Source of the DNA: Clostridiales bacterium | Lineage (GTDB): Bacteria; Bacillota; Peptococcia; DRI-13; UBA5745 | Direction: 5' to 3' | Assembly: GCA_009776595.1 (NCBI GenBank) | Contig: WRNN01000003.1 | Location: 8,978-16,849, forward strand | Length of the DNA: 7,872 bases | In this document: positions 1-5,761 of the stretch, piece by piece | How positions within the stretch are numbered: position 1 is the first letter of the stretch | How the letters are laid out: the number at the start of each line of letters is the position of its first letter | Position numbers and translations under genes: made by a program | Notes under the pieces: generated by a model | What the model was told of the DNA's origin: nothing | The model's input: only the letters and a program-made list of their open reading frames with translations | The model's database searches: none

Positions 1-218
1 GCGGCTTTGACGATTTCCTCCGCACGCGCGGGATCGGCTACGTCCGCCACTTCATAAAAACACGCGCTCCCCAGTTCCGCCACGACTTCCTCGCAGCGAT
101 CCTTGACGAAATCAACGATACAGACTTTGCCTCCTGATTTCACGATGGCTTCTGCTGTAGCGCGTCCCATTCCGGAGCCCCCGCCTGTAACTACGGCGCA
201 TACTTTGTCTAATTGCAT
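1..218 (-). CDS. Short-chain dehydrogenase (HSD10-like), N-terminal part, cut by window edge
   Basis: This is the first 72 codons of an NAD(P)-dependent short-chain dehydrogenase; the rest lies beyond base 1. The visible part is the start of a Rossmann fold: a TGGGSGMG dinucleotide-binding glycine motif at residues 11-18, and an acidic residue (Asp36, in IVDF) at the end of the second strand, which usually favours NAD over NADP. It aligns without gaps to the complete paralogue at 1574-2383 and differs at only 7 of 72 residues (28, 40, 46, 48, 51, 54, 72). The ATG is preceded by a GGAAGGG-like ribosome binding site. It follows the thiolase gene on the same strand after 86 bp and has its own promoter candidate there. 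By homology to its paralogue it is inferred to be a 3-hydroxyacyl-CoA dehydrogenase. Whether the missing part still carries the catalytic Ser-Tyr-Lys cannot be seen. Confidence 0.9.
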   Translation of the reverse strand, partial: MQLDKVCAVVTGGGSGMGRATAEAIVKSGGKVCIVDFVKDRCEEVVAELGSACFYEVADVADPARAEEIVKA

Positions 219-270
219 GGTTCACCCTTCCTTTCATGGTCATTCTATCCTTTTTAGTTATCTACCAATC

Positions 271-299
271 ATCATATAACAGATTGAATACGCTGTAAA
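271..299 (-). promoter_or_regulatory. Sigma-70-type promoter for the truncated dehydrogenase
   Basis: Read on the minus strand there is a TTTACA -35 box (299-294), a 17-bp spacer and a TATGAT -10 box (276-271). Each hexamer is one mismatch from consensus. Transcription would start near 264 and give a leader of about 45 nt with a purine-rich ribosome binding site before the ATG at 218. The same two hexamers at the same spacing precede the paralogue at 2383, which supports the call. It lies just after the thiolase stop codon, so this gene could be transcribed both by read-through and from its own promoter. Confidence 0.65.
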
Positions 300-309
300 T
301 ACTGTTACA
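294..309. promoter_or_regulatory. Possible operator palindrome over the -35 box
   Basis: The sequence TGTAAATACTGTTACA is a perfect TGTAA-N6-TTACA inverted repeat, 5-bp arms with a 6-bp centre. It covers the -35 box of the promoter at 271-299 and runs into the thiolase stop codon. The geometry resembles binding sites of dimeric helix-turn-helix regulators, for example the CRP/FNR fold. No regulator gene is visible and the other dehydrogenase promoter lacks this palindrome, so chance occurrence is possible. Confidence 0.3.
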
Positions 310-1549
310 ATTGCGCGTTTTCCAGGAGAATTGCGACGCCCATACCGCCTCCGATGCAGGCGCTGACGACGCCGAGCTTTTTGCCTGTACGCTTCAGTTC
401 CTCGGCGCAGGACATCGTAAGGCGGACGCCTGTGCAGCCGTTGGGATGGCCGATGGCGACGGAGCCGCCGTTGGGGTTGAGACGCTTATACAGCGCGGAA
501 TCCATGTACTGGCCGAGCATTTTCATACAGGTCAGCACCTGTGTGGCAAAGGCTTCATTGATTTCCAGCACGTCGATATCGTCGAAAGAGATGCCGGTTT
601 TCTTCATCAGCTTCTGGATAGCCGGTACGGGCCCTGTCCCCATCAAGGTAGGGTCTACGCCGCCAAAGGCAAAAGCGTTCAGATAGGCGACAGGGGGGAG
701 ATCGCGTTTTTTCGCTTCCTCTTCCGTCATCATGACCAGGGCGGCGGCGCCGTCGACGCTGCCGGATGCGTTGGCTGCGGTGATGACGCCGTCTTTCTCA
801 AACGCGGTGGGCAGTTTGGAGATGACCTCGAGTTCCGTATACGGCTTGGGATGCAGATCCTTATCATACGTGACCATTTCGACGACGCCTTTTCTGCCTG
901 TCTTCGGCGCGGTGAGAGGGACGATTTCATTGTCAAAGCGCCCGGTTTCCTGCGCCTTCTTCATCTTCATCTGGCTTTCGTAGGCGAATTGGTCGCTGTC
1001 CTCGCGCCCGACTTTGTGGATGCGGGCAGCCTTCTCCACCGTAAAGGCCGGCCCGTACATTTCGCCATAGAGCTCGACAGGCGCGTCGCCGCCGCCTGTG
1101 CTGTCCCGTCCGCCCAGCATAATGCCGCCTCTGGGAATGCCGGTCCAGGCGTAAGATAATGGCAGGGAAATCACCCTGTGGGACAGCATTTCCGCGCCGG
1201 CTGCGACCATGATGGTGCTTTCGCCGGACCAGATCTCCATCATGCCGTTGGAAACGGCGGTGAAACCGGAGCCGCATACCCTGTGTACGGTATAAGCCAG
1301 GGCCGTCTCATAATCCAGCCCCGCTTTCAGCGCCACATGGCGCCCCAGGTTATTTGCCTGGCCGCTGGCGCTCATATTGCCCATGACCAGGCCATCCACG
1401 TCGCTTCTACCCAGGCGGGAACGTTCGACCGCGGCTTTGACCGGCACGACGGCCATTTCGGGAACCGTCAGCTCCTGAAATTCCTTGCCGCCCTGACTGT
1501 CAAAAGGCGTCCTTGCATAACTGGTAATAACAACTCTGCTGCTTGTCAT
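305..1549 (-). CDS. Thiolase (acetyl-CoA C-acyltransferase family)
   Basis: A complete 414-residue thiolase, slightly longer than the roughly 390-400 residues usual for the family. It cleaves a 3-oxoacyl-CoA with CoA to acetyl-CoA and a shortened acyl-CoA, or runs the reverse condensation. Visible active-site elements in order are the nucleophilic cysteine in HRVCGSG (Cys92), the NEAFA motif (331-335), the histidine in GHPNGCTG (His368) and the second catalytic cysteine in ACIGGGMG (Cys398). In the GHP motif, Thr373 replaces the more usual serine. There is no signal peptide, so it is expected to be cytoplasmic. The start ATG has an AAGGAAGGTG ribosome binding site. It begins 24 bp after the dehydrogenase stop at 1574 and is probably cotranscribed with it, which points to degradation of a 3-hydroxyacyl-CoA. 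The sequence does not fix acyl-chain specificity or direction. Confidence 0.95.
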   Translation of the reverse strand: MTSSRVVITSYARTPFDSQGGKEFQELTVPEMAVVPVKAAVERSRLGRSDVDGLVMGNMSASGQANNLGRHVALKAGLDYETALAYTVHRVCGSGFTAVSNGMMEIWSGESTIMVAAGAEMLSHRVISLPLSYAWTGIPRGGIMLGGRDSTGGGDAPVELYGEMYGPAFTVEKAARIHKVGREDSDQFAYESQMKMKKAQETGRFDNEIVPLTAPKTGRKGVVEMVTYDKDLHPKPYTELEVISKLPTAFEKDGVITAANASGSVDGAAALVMMTEEEAKKRDLPPVAYLNAFAFGGVDPTLMGTGPVPAIQKLMKKTGISFDDIDVLEINEAFATQVLTCMKMLGQYMDSALYKRLNPNGGSVAIGHPNGCTGVRLTMSCAEELKRTGKKLGVVSACIGGGMGVAILLENAQL

Positions 1550-1573
1550 CGATACACCTTCCTTTTCCGTCCG

Positions 1574-2383
1574 TTACCATCTTGCCCGGAAGCGCATGCC
1601 GCCGTCGAAAGCAAAAGAAGCGCCGTTGAGAAGGCCGTTTTGTATGATCTCCAGCGCCAGGGTGGCGAATTCTTCGGGATAACCGCGGCGAAGCGGGAAT
1701 ACAAAATCTTGCGCCGCCGAATCTTCCCGCCCTTCCGGCCGCGGGGGGCGCTCGCCGCGGGCTTTGCCCAGCATCTCCACACTGCCCATGTTCGTGGTGA
1801 CAAGGCCGGGTACGATGGTGTTGATCCGGACGCCTATGCGGGCCAACTCGCGGGCGACGGGCAGGGTCAGGCTTTCCACGCCGCCTTTGGAGGCGCTGTA
1901 AGCGGCCTGCCCGATCTGACCGAGTTCGAAAGCCTGGGACGTGGTATTGATAATCACGCCCCGCTCGTTGTCTTCGTTGGGCGGCGCTTCGCTCATCGCC
2001 AAAGCGCCCTGGCAGATATAGTTAAACGTACCGACCAGATTGATGTCCAGGACGCGTTTAAACGTCTCAATGGGGAAAACGCCGCCTTCCCTGGGCAGGA
2101 TACGGGTTGCGGAACCGACGCCCGCGCAGTTTACGACGACGTTGACATAACCGAACTTCGCGACGGCGCCTTTGACGATTTCCTCCGCCCTTGCCGGGTC
2201 GGCTACGTCCGCTACTTCATAATAACAGGCGTCTCCCAGTCCCGCCGCGACTTCTTCGCAGCGTTCTTTGACAAAATCAACGATGCATACTTTCCCTCCC
2301 CCTTTGACGATGGCCTCCGCCGTGGCTCTGCCCATGCCGGATCCACCGCCTGTGACTACGGCGCAAACTTTGTCTAATTGCAT
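1574..2383 (-). CDS. Short-chain dehydrogenase, HSD10-like 3-hydroxyacyl-CoA dehydrogenase
   Basis: A complete 269-residue classical short-chain dehydrogenase. The Rossmann motif TGGGSGMG is at 11-18, Asp36 suggests NAD, NCAG is at 85-88 and the structural Asn at 115. The catalytic Ser149, Tyr162 and Lys166 are in the expected S-N12-YSASK spacing. The region around GQIGQAAYSASKGG and the C-terminal NG-LLNG-DGG pattern resemble the type-10 17beta-HSD / 2-methyl-3-hydroxybutyryl-CoA dehydrogenase group as I recall it, so oxidation of a 3-hydroxyacyl-CoA to a 3-oxoacyl-CoA is the best guess. With the thiolase 24 bp downstream it would form a dehydrogenation-cleavage pair. Residues about 206-228 form an extra charged, proline- and arginine-rich stretch where HSD10 is shorter. 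The ATG has an AAGGAAGGGGAAGG ribosome binding site. A near-identical second copy starts at 218. Another SDR substrate cannot be excluded. Confidence 0.9.
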   Translation of the reverse strand: MQLDKVCAVVTGGGSGMGRATAEAIVKGGGKVCIVDFVKERCEEVAAGLGDACYYEVADVADPARAEEIVKGAVAKFGYVNVVVNCAGVGSATRILPREGGVFPIETFKRVLDINLVGTFNYICQGALAMSEAPPNEDNERGVIINTTSQAFELGQIGQAAYSASKGGVESLTLPVARELARIGVRINTIVPGLVTTNMGSVEMLGKARGERPPRPEGREDSAAQDFVFPLRRGYPEEFATLALEIIQNGLLNGASFAFDGGMRFRARW

Positions 2384-2452
2384 GGCACACCTTCCCCTTC
2401 CTTATTGTTAAATTTATGATGATTTTATCGTGTAATAACTGTCGCATCATTA

Positions 2453-2481
2453 ATCATATAATAAAAAACGGTTCTTGTAAA
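2453..2481 (-). promoter_or_regulatory. Sigma-70-type promoter for the dehydrogenase-thiolase operon
   Basis: On the minus strand there is TTTACA (2481-2476), 17 bp, then TATGAT (2458-2453). Transcription would start near 2446, leaving a leader of about 62 nt before the ATG at 2383. Both hexamers, the spacing and the TTA just before the -10 box match the promoter of the paralogue at 271-299, although spacer and leader are otherwise dissimilar. Within the leader there is only a weak 6-bp stem (ATGATG / CATCAT); no recognisable riboswitch is seen. Confidence 0.65.
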
Positions 2482-2520
2482 TGTTGGGATGTCGGGTAAA
2501 TAAATTGACATTTGTAGAAC
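2471..2520. repeat. Imperfect inverted repeat spanning the divergent -35 boxes
   Basis: GTTCTTGTAAATGT (2471-2484) is mirrored by ACATTTGTAGAAC (2508-2520). The outer five and inner six bases of the arms are perfectly complementary, with one base missing in the centre of the second arm, and 23 bp separate the arms. The left arm contains the -35 box of the minus-strand promoter, and the right arm overlaps the end of the TTGACA of the plus-strand promoter. This is a plausible paired operator for a regulator acting on both divergent operons. It is inferred from symmetry and position only. Confidence 0.35.
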
Positions 2521-2533
2521 GCGGTGATACTTT
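2505..2533 (+). promoter_or_regulatory. Promoter for the reductase operon
   Basis: A perfect TTGACA -35 box (2505-2510) is followed after 17 bp by TACTTT (2528-2533). TACTTT keeps the key first T, second A and final T of the -10 consensus and is preceded by a TGA extended -10 element (2525-2527). Transcription would start near 2540, about 30 nt before the TTG start at 2570. A TATGAT at 2534-2539 has only a poor -35 at the right distance and is the weaker alternative. Confidence 0.55.
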
Positions 2534-2569
2534 TATGATAAGAAATACCTGAGAGAGGATGGGATTGTT

Positions 2570-3634
2570 TTGAAGCAAGTACAAGCTACTAAAATCGGCA
2601 GCCTCAAAGAAAAAGACCCGGAAAAGAAAGGCAAAATTGAAGTGCTGGACGTTCCGGAACCGCAGATCACAGGCCGATCGGATGTAAAGATCAAGGTTGC
2701 GTATTGTTCCATATGCGGATCGGATCCCCACAGCATCGAAGGCATATTCGGCCGGCCCGCCCCCTTTGGCATGGGCCACGAACTGTCGGGCATTATCACC
2801 GAACTGGGGCCTGACGCCGATGTAACCGGACTGAAAGTCGGGGACAGGGTCGCCGGGAACTTCATCGAGTACTGCGGAACCTGCTATTATTGCCGCACCG
2901 GTTTGCAGCAATACTGCCGTTCACCGAGAAGGCGCAACGCCCCGGGCATGTCCGAATATGTCGTTTGGCATGAAAACCAGGTCTACAAGCTGCCTGACAG
3001 CGTCTCCCTCCGTACGGGCTGCCTGCTGGAACCGGTATCCATTTCTGTCCGGGTGACGGACAAAGCCGGCATCAAGATCGGCGACAGGGTCGCCATCCAG
3101 GGAGGCGGCCCCATCGGCCTGCTCATTGTCCAGATGATGAAGAAGCGCGCGGCCACGAGCCTTACGCTAATCGAACCCATTGCGGACAGGCGGGAACTCG
3201 GCAAGCGCTTTGGCGCGGATTTCGTCATCGACCCCAATACCCAGGACGTCGTTGCGGAATGCGAAAAGATTTCGGAAGGCAGAGGCTTTGACTGTGTCGT
3301 GGAAGCCTCCGGCTTCATCCCTGCCGCGAAGATCCCCATTCAGATCGCGGCGAACGCGGCGACGCTCATGTACATCTCGATGTTCGACAATACCTATGAA
3401 ATGCCCATCAACAATTTCGACGTATTCCATCAAAGGGAGCTTACTTTCACCTGTACCCGCGTAGCCCCCTACAGCTTCCCCAGGACCGTGCAGATCTTCC
3501 CCTATATGGACCTGGAACCTTTTACACAGAAATCCTTCTTCCTCGACGATGCGGCGGAGGCATTCGATTGCCATATGACAGGCCAGTATCCGAAAGTATT
3601 AATCAACTGCAATAAGGATCTGGCGGACAAGTAA
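2570..3634 (+). CDS. Zinc-dependent medium-chain alcohol dehydrogenase
   Basis: A complete 354-residue MDR-family dehydrogenase with a GroES-like domain followed by a Rossmann domain. Likely catalytic zinc ligands are Cys49 (in CGSDPH), His70-Glu71 (GHE) and Glu154. Four structural-zinc cysteines stand at 102, 105, 108 and 116. The nucleotide-binding motif GGGPIG is at 178-183, and Glu202 at the end of the next strand argues for NAD over NADP. The CGSD and GGGPIG signatures resemble the sorbitol/threonine dehydrogenase branch. A TTG start is chosen because it directly follows an AGAGAGGA ribosome binding site at 2552-2559 and matches where the conserved fold begins. It is the first gene of the plus-strand operon, 26 bp before the ATPase gene. 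From context it may oxidise a hydroxyl on a cyclic or acyl-CoA intermediate, the role played by 6-hydroxycyclohex-1-ene-1-carbonyl-CoA dehydrogenase, but its motifs differ from that enzyme as I recall it. Confidence 0.93.
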   Translation: MKQVQATKIGSLKEKDPEKKGKIEVLDVPEPQITGRSDVKIKVAYCSICGSDPHSIEGIFGRPAPFGMGHELSGIITELGPDADVTGLKVGDRVAGNFIEYCGTCYYCRTGLQQYCRSPRRRNAPGMSEYVVWHENQVYKLPDSVSLRTGCLLEPVSISVRVTDKAGIKIGDRVAIQGGGPIGLLIVQMMKKRAATSLTLIEPIADRRELGKRFGADFVIDPNTQDVVAECEKISEGRGFDCVVEASGFIPAAKIPIQIAANAATLMYISMFDNTYEMPINNFDVFHQRELTFTCTRVAPYSFPRTVQIFPYMDLEPFTQKSFFLDDAAEAFDCHMTGQYPKVLINCNKDLADK

Positions 3635-3660
3635 GTATAAATCATGGAGGGATTGATGGT

Positions 3661-4539
3661 ATGAAATATGAATATGGACTCTGGCCGGAGTCAAACTGGC
3701 AGTCTGAGGGGATCGACTGGAGAAAGGCGAAAAAGATCAGCGCCGGCGTCGATGTGGGAACGACCAGTACCCAAGCGGCTGTACTCTGCGACGGCGAGCT
3801 GTTTGCCTGGTCGAATATCCGCAGCGGGATCGATTTCGGTTATGCGGCGAAAGCCGCGCTGGATCAGGCGCTTGGCGATTCCGGCATGAAGGCGGGGGAT
3901 ATCGCGCAGATCGCCGCGACAGGCTTCGGCAGAAAGAATGTGGAAAGCGCCGGGCAAAAGCTGGACGACATCCAGTGTCACGGAAAAGGCGCCCGCTATC
4001 TCTTTGGCAAGGAAGTGAAAACGGTCGTCGACCTGGGCGGCCAGACCGTCAAAACGATACGCCTGTACGGCTGGGACAGGGTCGCCGACTTTAAGCTCAG
4101 CGATAAATGCGCCGCCGGCTTCGGCCGCAGCATAGAAGTCATGTGCAACGTCTTTCATGTGCCGATCACGGAGATAGGGATGAAATCCCTCGACGTGGAG
4201 AAGGATCCGGAACCTTCCAGCACCACTTGCTACAACTTCGCCAATCCCGAAGCCGTGGGGCTCCTGCGTCCCGGCTACAGGGAAAAAGACTTTACTGATA
4301 ACGAGATCCTGGCTTCCTACCTTTTCACGATCGCCTGGCGGGCCCTCAGCACGATTGGAAAGATAGCGCCGCTGGATATCGGCGATATCAAGCTTGAGGA
4401 AAAAGTCGGATTTACGGGCGGCCTCGCGAAAAACCCCGGAATCACAAAGCGGATTGAGAGGGAGCTCAATATCACGGCGGCGACGCCGAAATATGATCCC
4501 ATGCTGGCCGGCGCCATCGGCGCGGCGCTGCTACAATAA
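3661..4539 (+). CDS. Benzoyl-CoA reductase-type ATPase subunit (BcrA/BadF family)
   Basis: A 292-residue ATPase/activator of the BadF/BadG/BcrA/BcrD family (actin/Hsp70-like fold). It hydrolyses ATP to drive electrons from a [4Fe-4S] cluster into a partner reductase. The phosphate-1 loop DVGTTST is at 31-37, phosphate-2 DLGGQ at 124-128 and the adenosine motif FTGGLAKN at 251-258. Cys150 (DKCAAGFGR) and Cys190 are 40 residues apart, close to the two cysteines that hold the dimer-interface cluster in HgdC-type activators. Position 129, after DLGGQ, is Thr where related proteins usually have Asp. A tryptophan-containing N-terminal extension (about residues 1-27, Trp8, Trp13, Trp20) precedes the first loop, as in some benzoyl-CoA reductase ATPases. 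The ATG has GGAGGG nine bases upstream. A different ATPase is encoded at 7101, so this is probably one half of a heterodimer. Confidence 0.92.
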   Translation: MKYEYGLWPESNWQSEGIDWRKAKKISAGVDVGTTSTQAAVLCDGELFAWSNIRSGIDFGYAAKAALDQALGDSGMKAGDIAQIAATGFGRKNVESAGQKLDDIQCHGKGARYLFGKEVKTVVDLGGQTVKTIRLYGWDRVADFKLSDKCAAGFGRSIEVMCNVFHVPITEIGMKSLDVEKDPEPSSTTCYNFANPEAVGLLRPGYREKDFTDNEILASYLFTIAWRALSTIGKIAPLDIGDIKLEEKVGFTGGLAKNPGITKRIERELNITAATPKYDPMLAGAIGAALLQ

Positions 4540-4588
4540 GCGGAGCGGCAGCTCATCCGAGTGAACAAACTGAAGGAGGGAAGCCTAC

Positions 4589-5719
4589 ATGAACAAATTT
4601 TCGAGCATATTCGAAAATCGGCATGAATACGCCAGAGACTGGAAGAAACGCAGCGGCGGAAAGGTCCTTGGCTACTATTGTACCTATTTCCCGGAAGAGG
4701 TCGCCTACGCGGCGGGCATTCTGCCCGTCAGGATCCTCGCCAAACACTTCCCGGACGATACGACGGATCGCCTGATGTACGGCAACTGTTACGTCACCCG
4801 GGATATGTTCAATCAATTCAATCTGGGACATTATGACTATATAGACGGTCTGGTGTGCCTGGAAAGCTGCCAGTGGTGGTATAACGCGTTCGACGTGACG
4901 ATGCAGGTGTTTCCGAATCTCTGGAGCCACTATCTGTTTACGCCGGACTATCCCGACGGGAACCGGTCCAAGGACGTCCTGCGTTCCGAGCTGTCGGTCA
5001 TCAAGAAGAAATTTGAGGAATGGACGGGCAAGACGATCACGGACGCCGACCTGGATAAGGCGATCGAAATCTATAACACCAACAGGCGCCTTCTCCGGCG
5101 TTTGTATGAATTGCGCAGATTCAACAATCCCGTCATTCTTGGCTCCGAAGCCATGGAAATCATGCTGGCCAACCAGGTGATGGACAAAGCCGAGGCGAAC
5201 AAGATGCTGGAAGAGCTGCTCCCCGAGCTGGAAGACAGGACGCCGGGGGAAGATCGGGTGCGCTTTATCCTGATCGGAAGCGAAACCCACGACGCGGAGC
5301 TGGAGAAGCTCATCGAGGGAGTGGGCGGCAATGTGGTGATCGACGAGCTGGATAACGGCAGCGGCTATATCTGGAATGAAGTCGTCCCCTTGAAAGACAG
5401 ACTGATGGCGATCGGGCTGCGATACCTGGGTAAACCCCACTCCGCGCTGAAGGATAATGTATGGCGCCGCAGGCCCGAGCAGATATTCCGGCTTTCCGAG
5501 GATTTCCAGGTAGACGCCGCCATCATCGCAAAGCAGATTTATTGCCATCCCCATGGCACAGACATGTATTCGGTGTGGAAGCTTCTACAGGAGCGAAAGA
5601 TCCCCTACCATACCTTTGAACGGGATACGACGCTGCCCTATGAGGAAACCAGGCTGGGCGTCGAAGCCCTGATCAATGTCGTGAAGCAGGGCATGACCAG
5701 GGCCAACGGTTGGAGTTGA
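4589..5719 (+). CDS. Benzoyl-CoA reductase-like small iron-sulfur subunit (BcrC/BzdN, HgdB superfamily)
   Basis: A complete 376-residue member of the 2-hydroxyacyl-CoA dehydratase D-component superfamily, about the length of BcrC/BzdN. The hallmark block GYYCTYFPEEVAYAAG begins at residue 28 and is followed by a PVR motif at 46-48. Cys31, Cys94 (in LESCQWW) and Cys319 (in IYCHPHG) sit where the three cysteine ligands of a [4Fe-4S] cluster are expected; Cys67 and Cys90 are additional. The C-terminal ERDTTLPYEETR (344-355) is the usual end-of-domain signature. With the larger subunit at 5762 it would form the catalytic half of the complex, taking electrons from the ATPase pair. The ribosome binding site AAGGAGGG is eight bases before the ATG. 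A 2-hydroxyacyl-CoA dehydratase subunit is the main alternative, but the two distinct ATPases in the operon favour the reductase type. Confidence 0.9.
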   Translation: MNKFSSIFENRHEYARDWKKRSGGKVLGYYCTYFPEEVAYAAGILPVRILAKHFPDDTTDRLMYGNCYVTRDMFNQFNLGHYDYIDGLVCLESCQWWYNAFDVTMQVFPNLWSHYLFTPDYPDGNRSKDVLRSELSVIKKKFEEWTGKTITDADLDKAIEIYNTNRRLLRRLYELRRFNNPVILGSEAMEIMLANQVMDKAEANKMLEELLPELEDRTPGEDRVRFILIGSETHDAELEKLIEGVGGNVVIDELDNGSGYIWNEVVPLKDRLMAIGLRYLGKPHSALKDNVWRRRPEQIFRLSEDFQVDAAIIAKQIYCHPHGTDMYSVWKLLQERKIPYHTFERDTTLPYEETRLGVEALINVVKQGMTRANGWS

Positions 5720-5761
5720 CGGGCAGGATTTTGCTGAGGATCTGGGAATGGAGGTTAGAAA

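Noticed and set aside
311..1159. 282-codon open frame antisense to the thiolase
   Set aside because: Shadow of the thiolase gene, His/Asp/Gly-rich with no motif; the thiolase has all four active-site elements in place.
1178..2377. Long open frame of 399 codons on the plus strand, antisense to the dehydrogenase and thiolase start
   Set aside because: It mirrors the GC-rich minus-strand genes, has no recognisable fold or motif, crosses the junction between two well-supported genes and lacks a convincing ribosome binding site.
2534..2539. TATGAT as the -10 box of the reductase operon
   Set aside because: It sits 23 bp from the perfect TTGACA, and the hexamer at the proper distance (TTTGTA) matches consensus poorly; TACTTT with an extended TGA fits better.
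2450..2911. 153-codon minus-strand frame across the intergenic region and the zinc dehydrogenase start
   Set aside because: It overlaps the promoters and the conserved catalytic-zinc region of the sense gene; no motif or good start.
4553..5554. 333-codon open frame antisense to the small reductase subunit
   Set aside because: It is fully covered by a clearly recognisable sense gene with family motifs; the antisense translation shows no domain and reflects codon bias.
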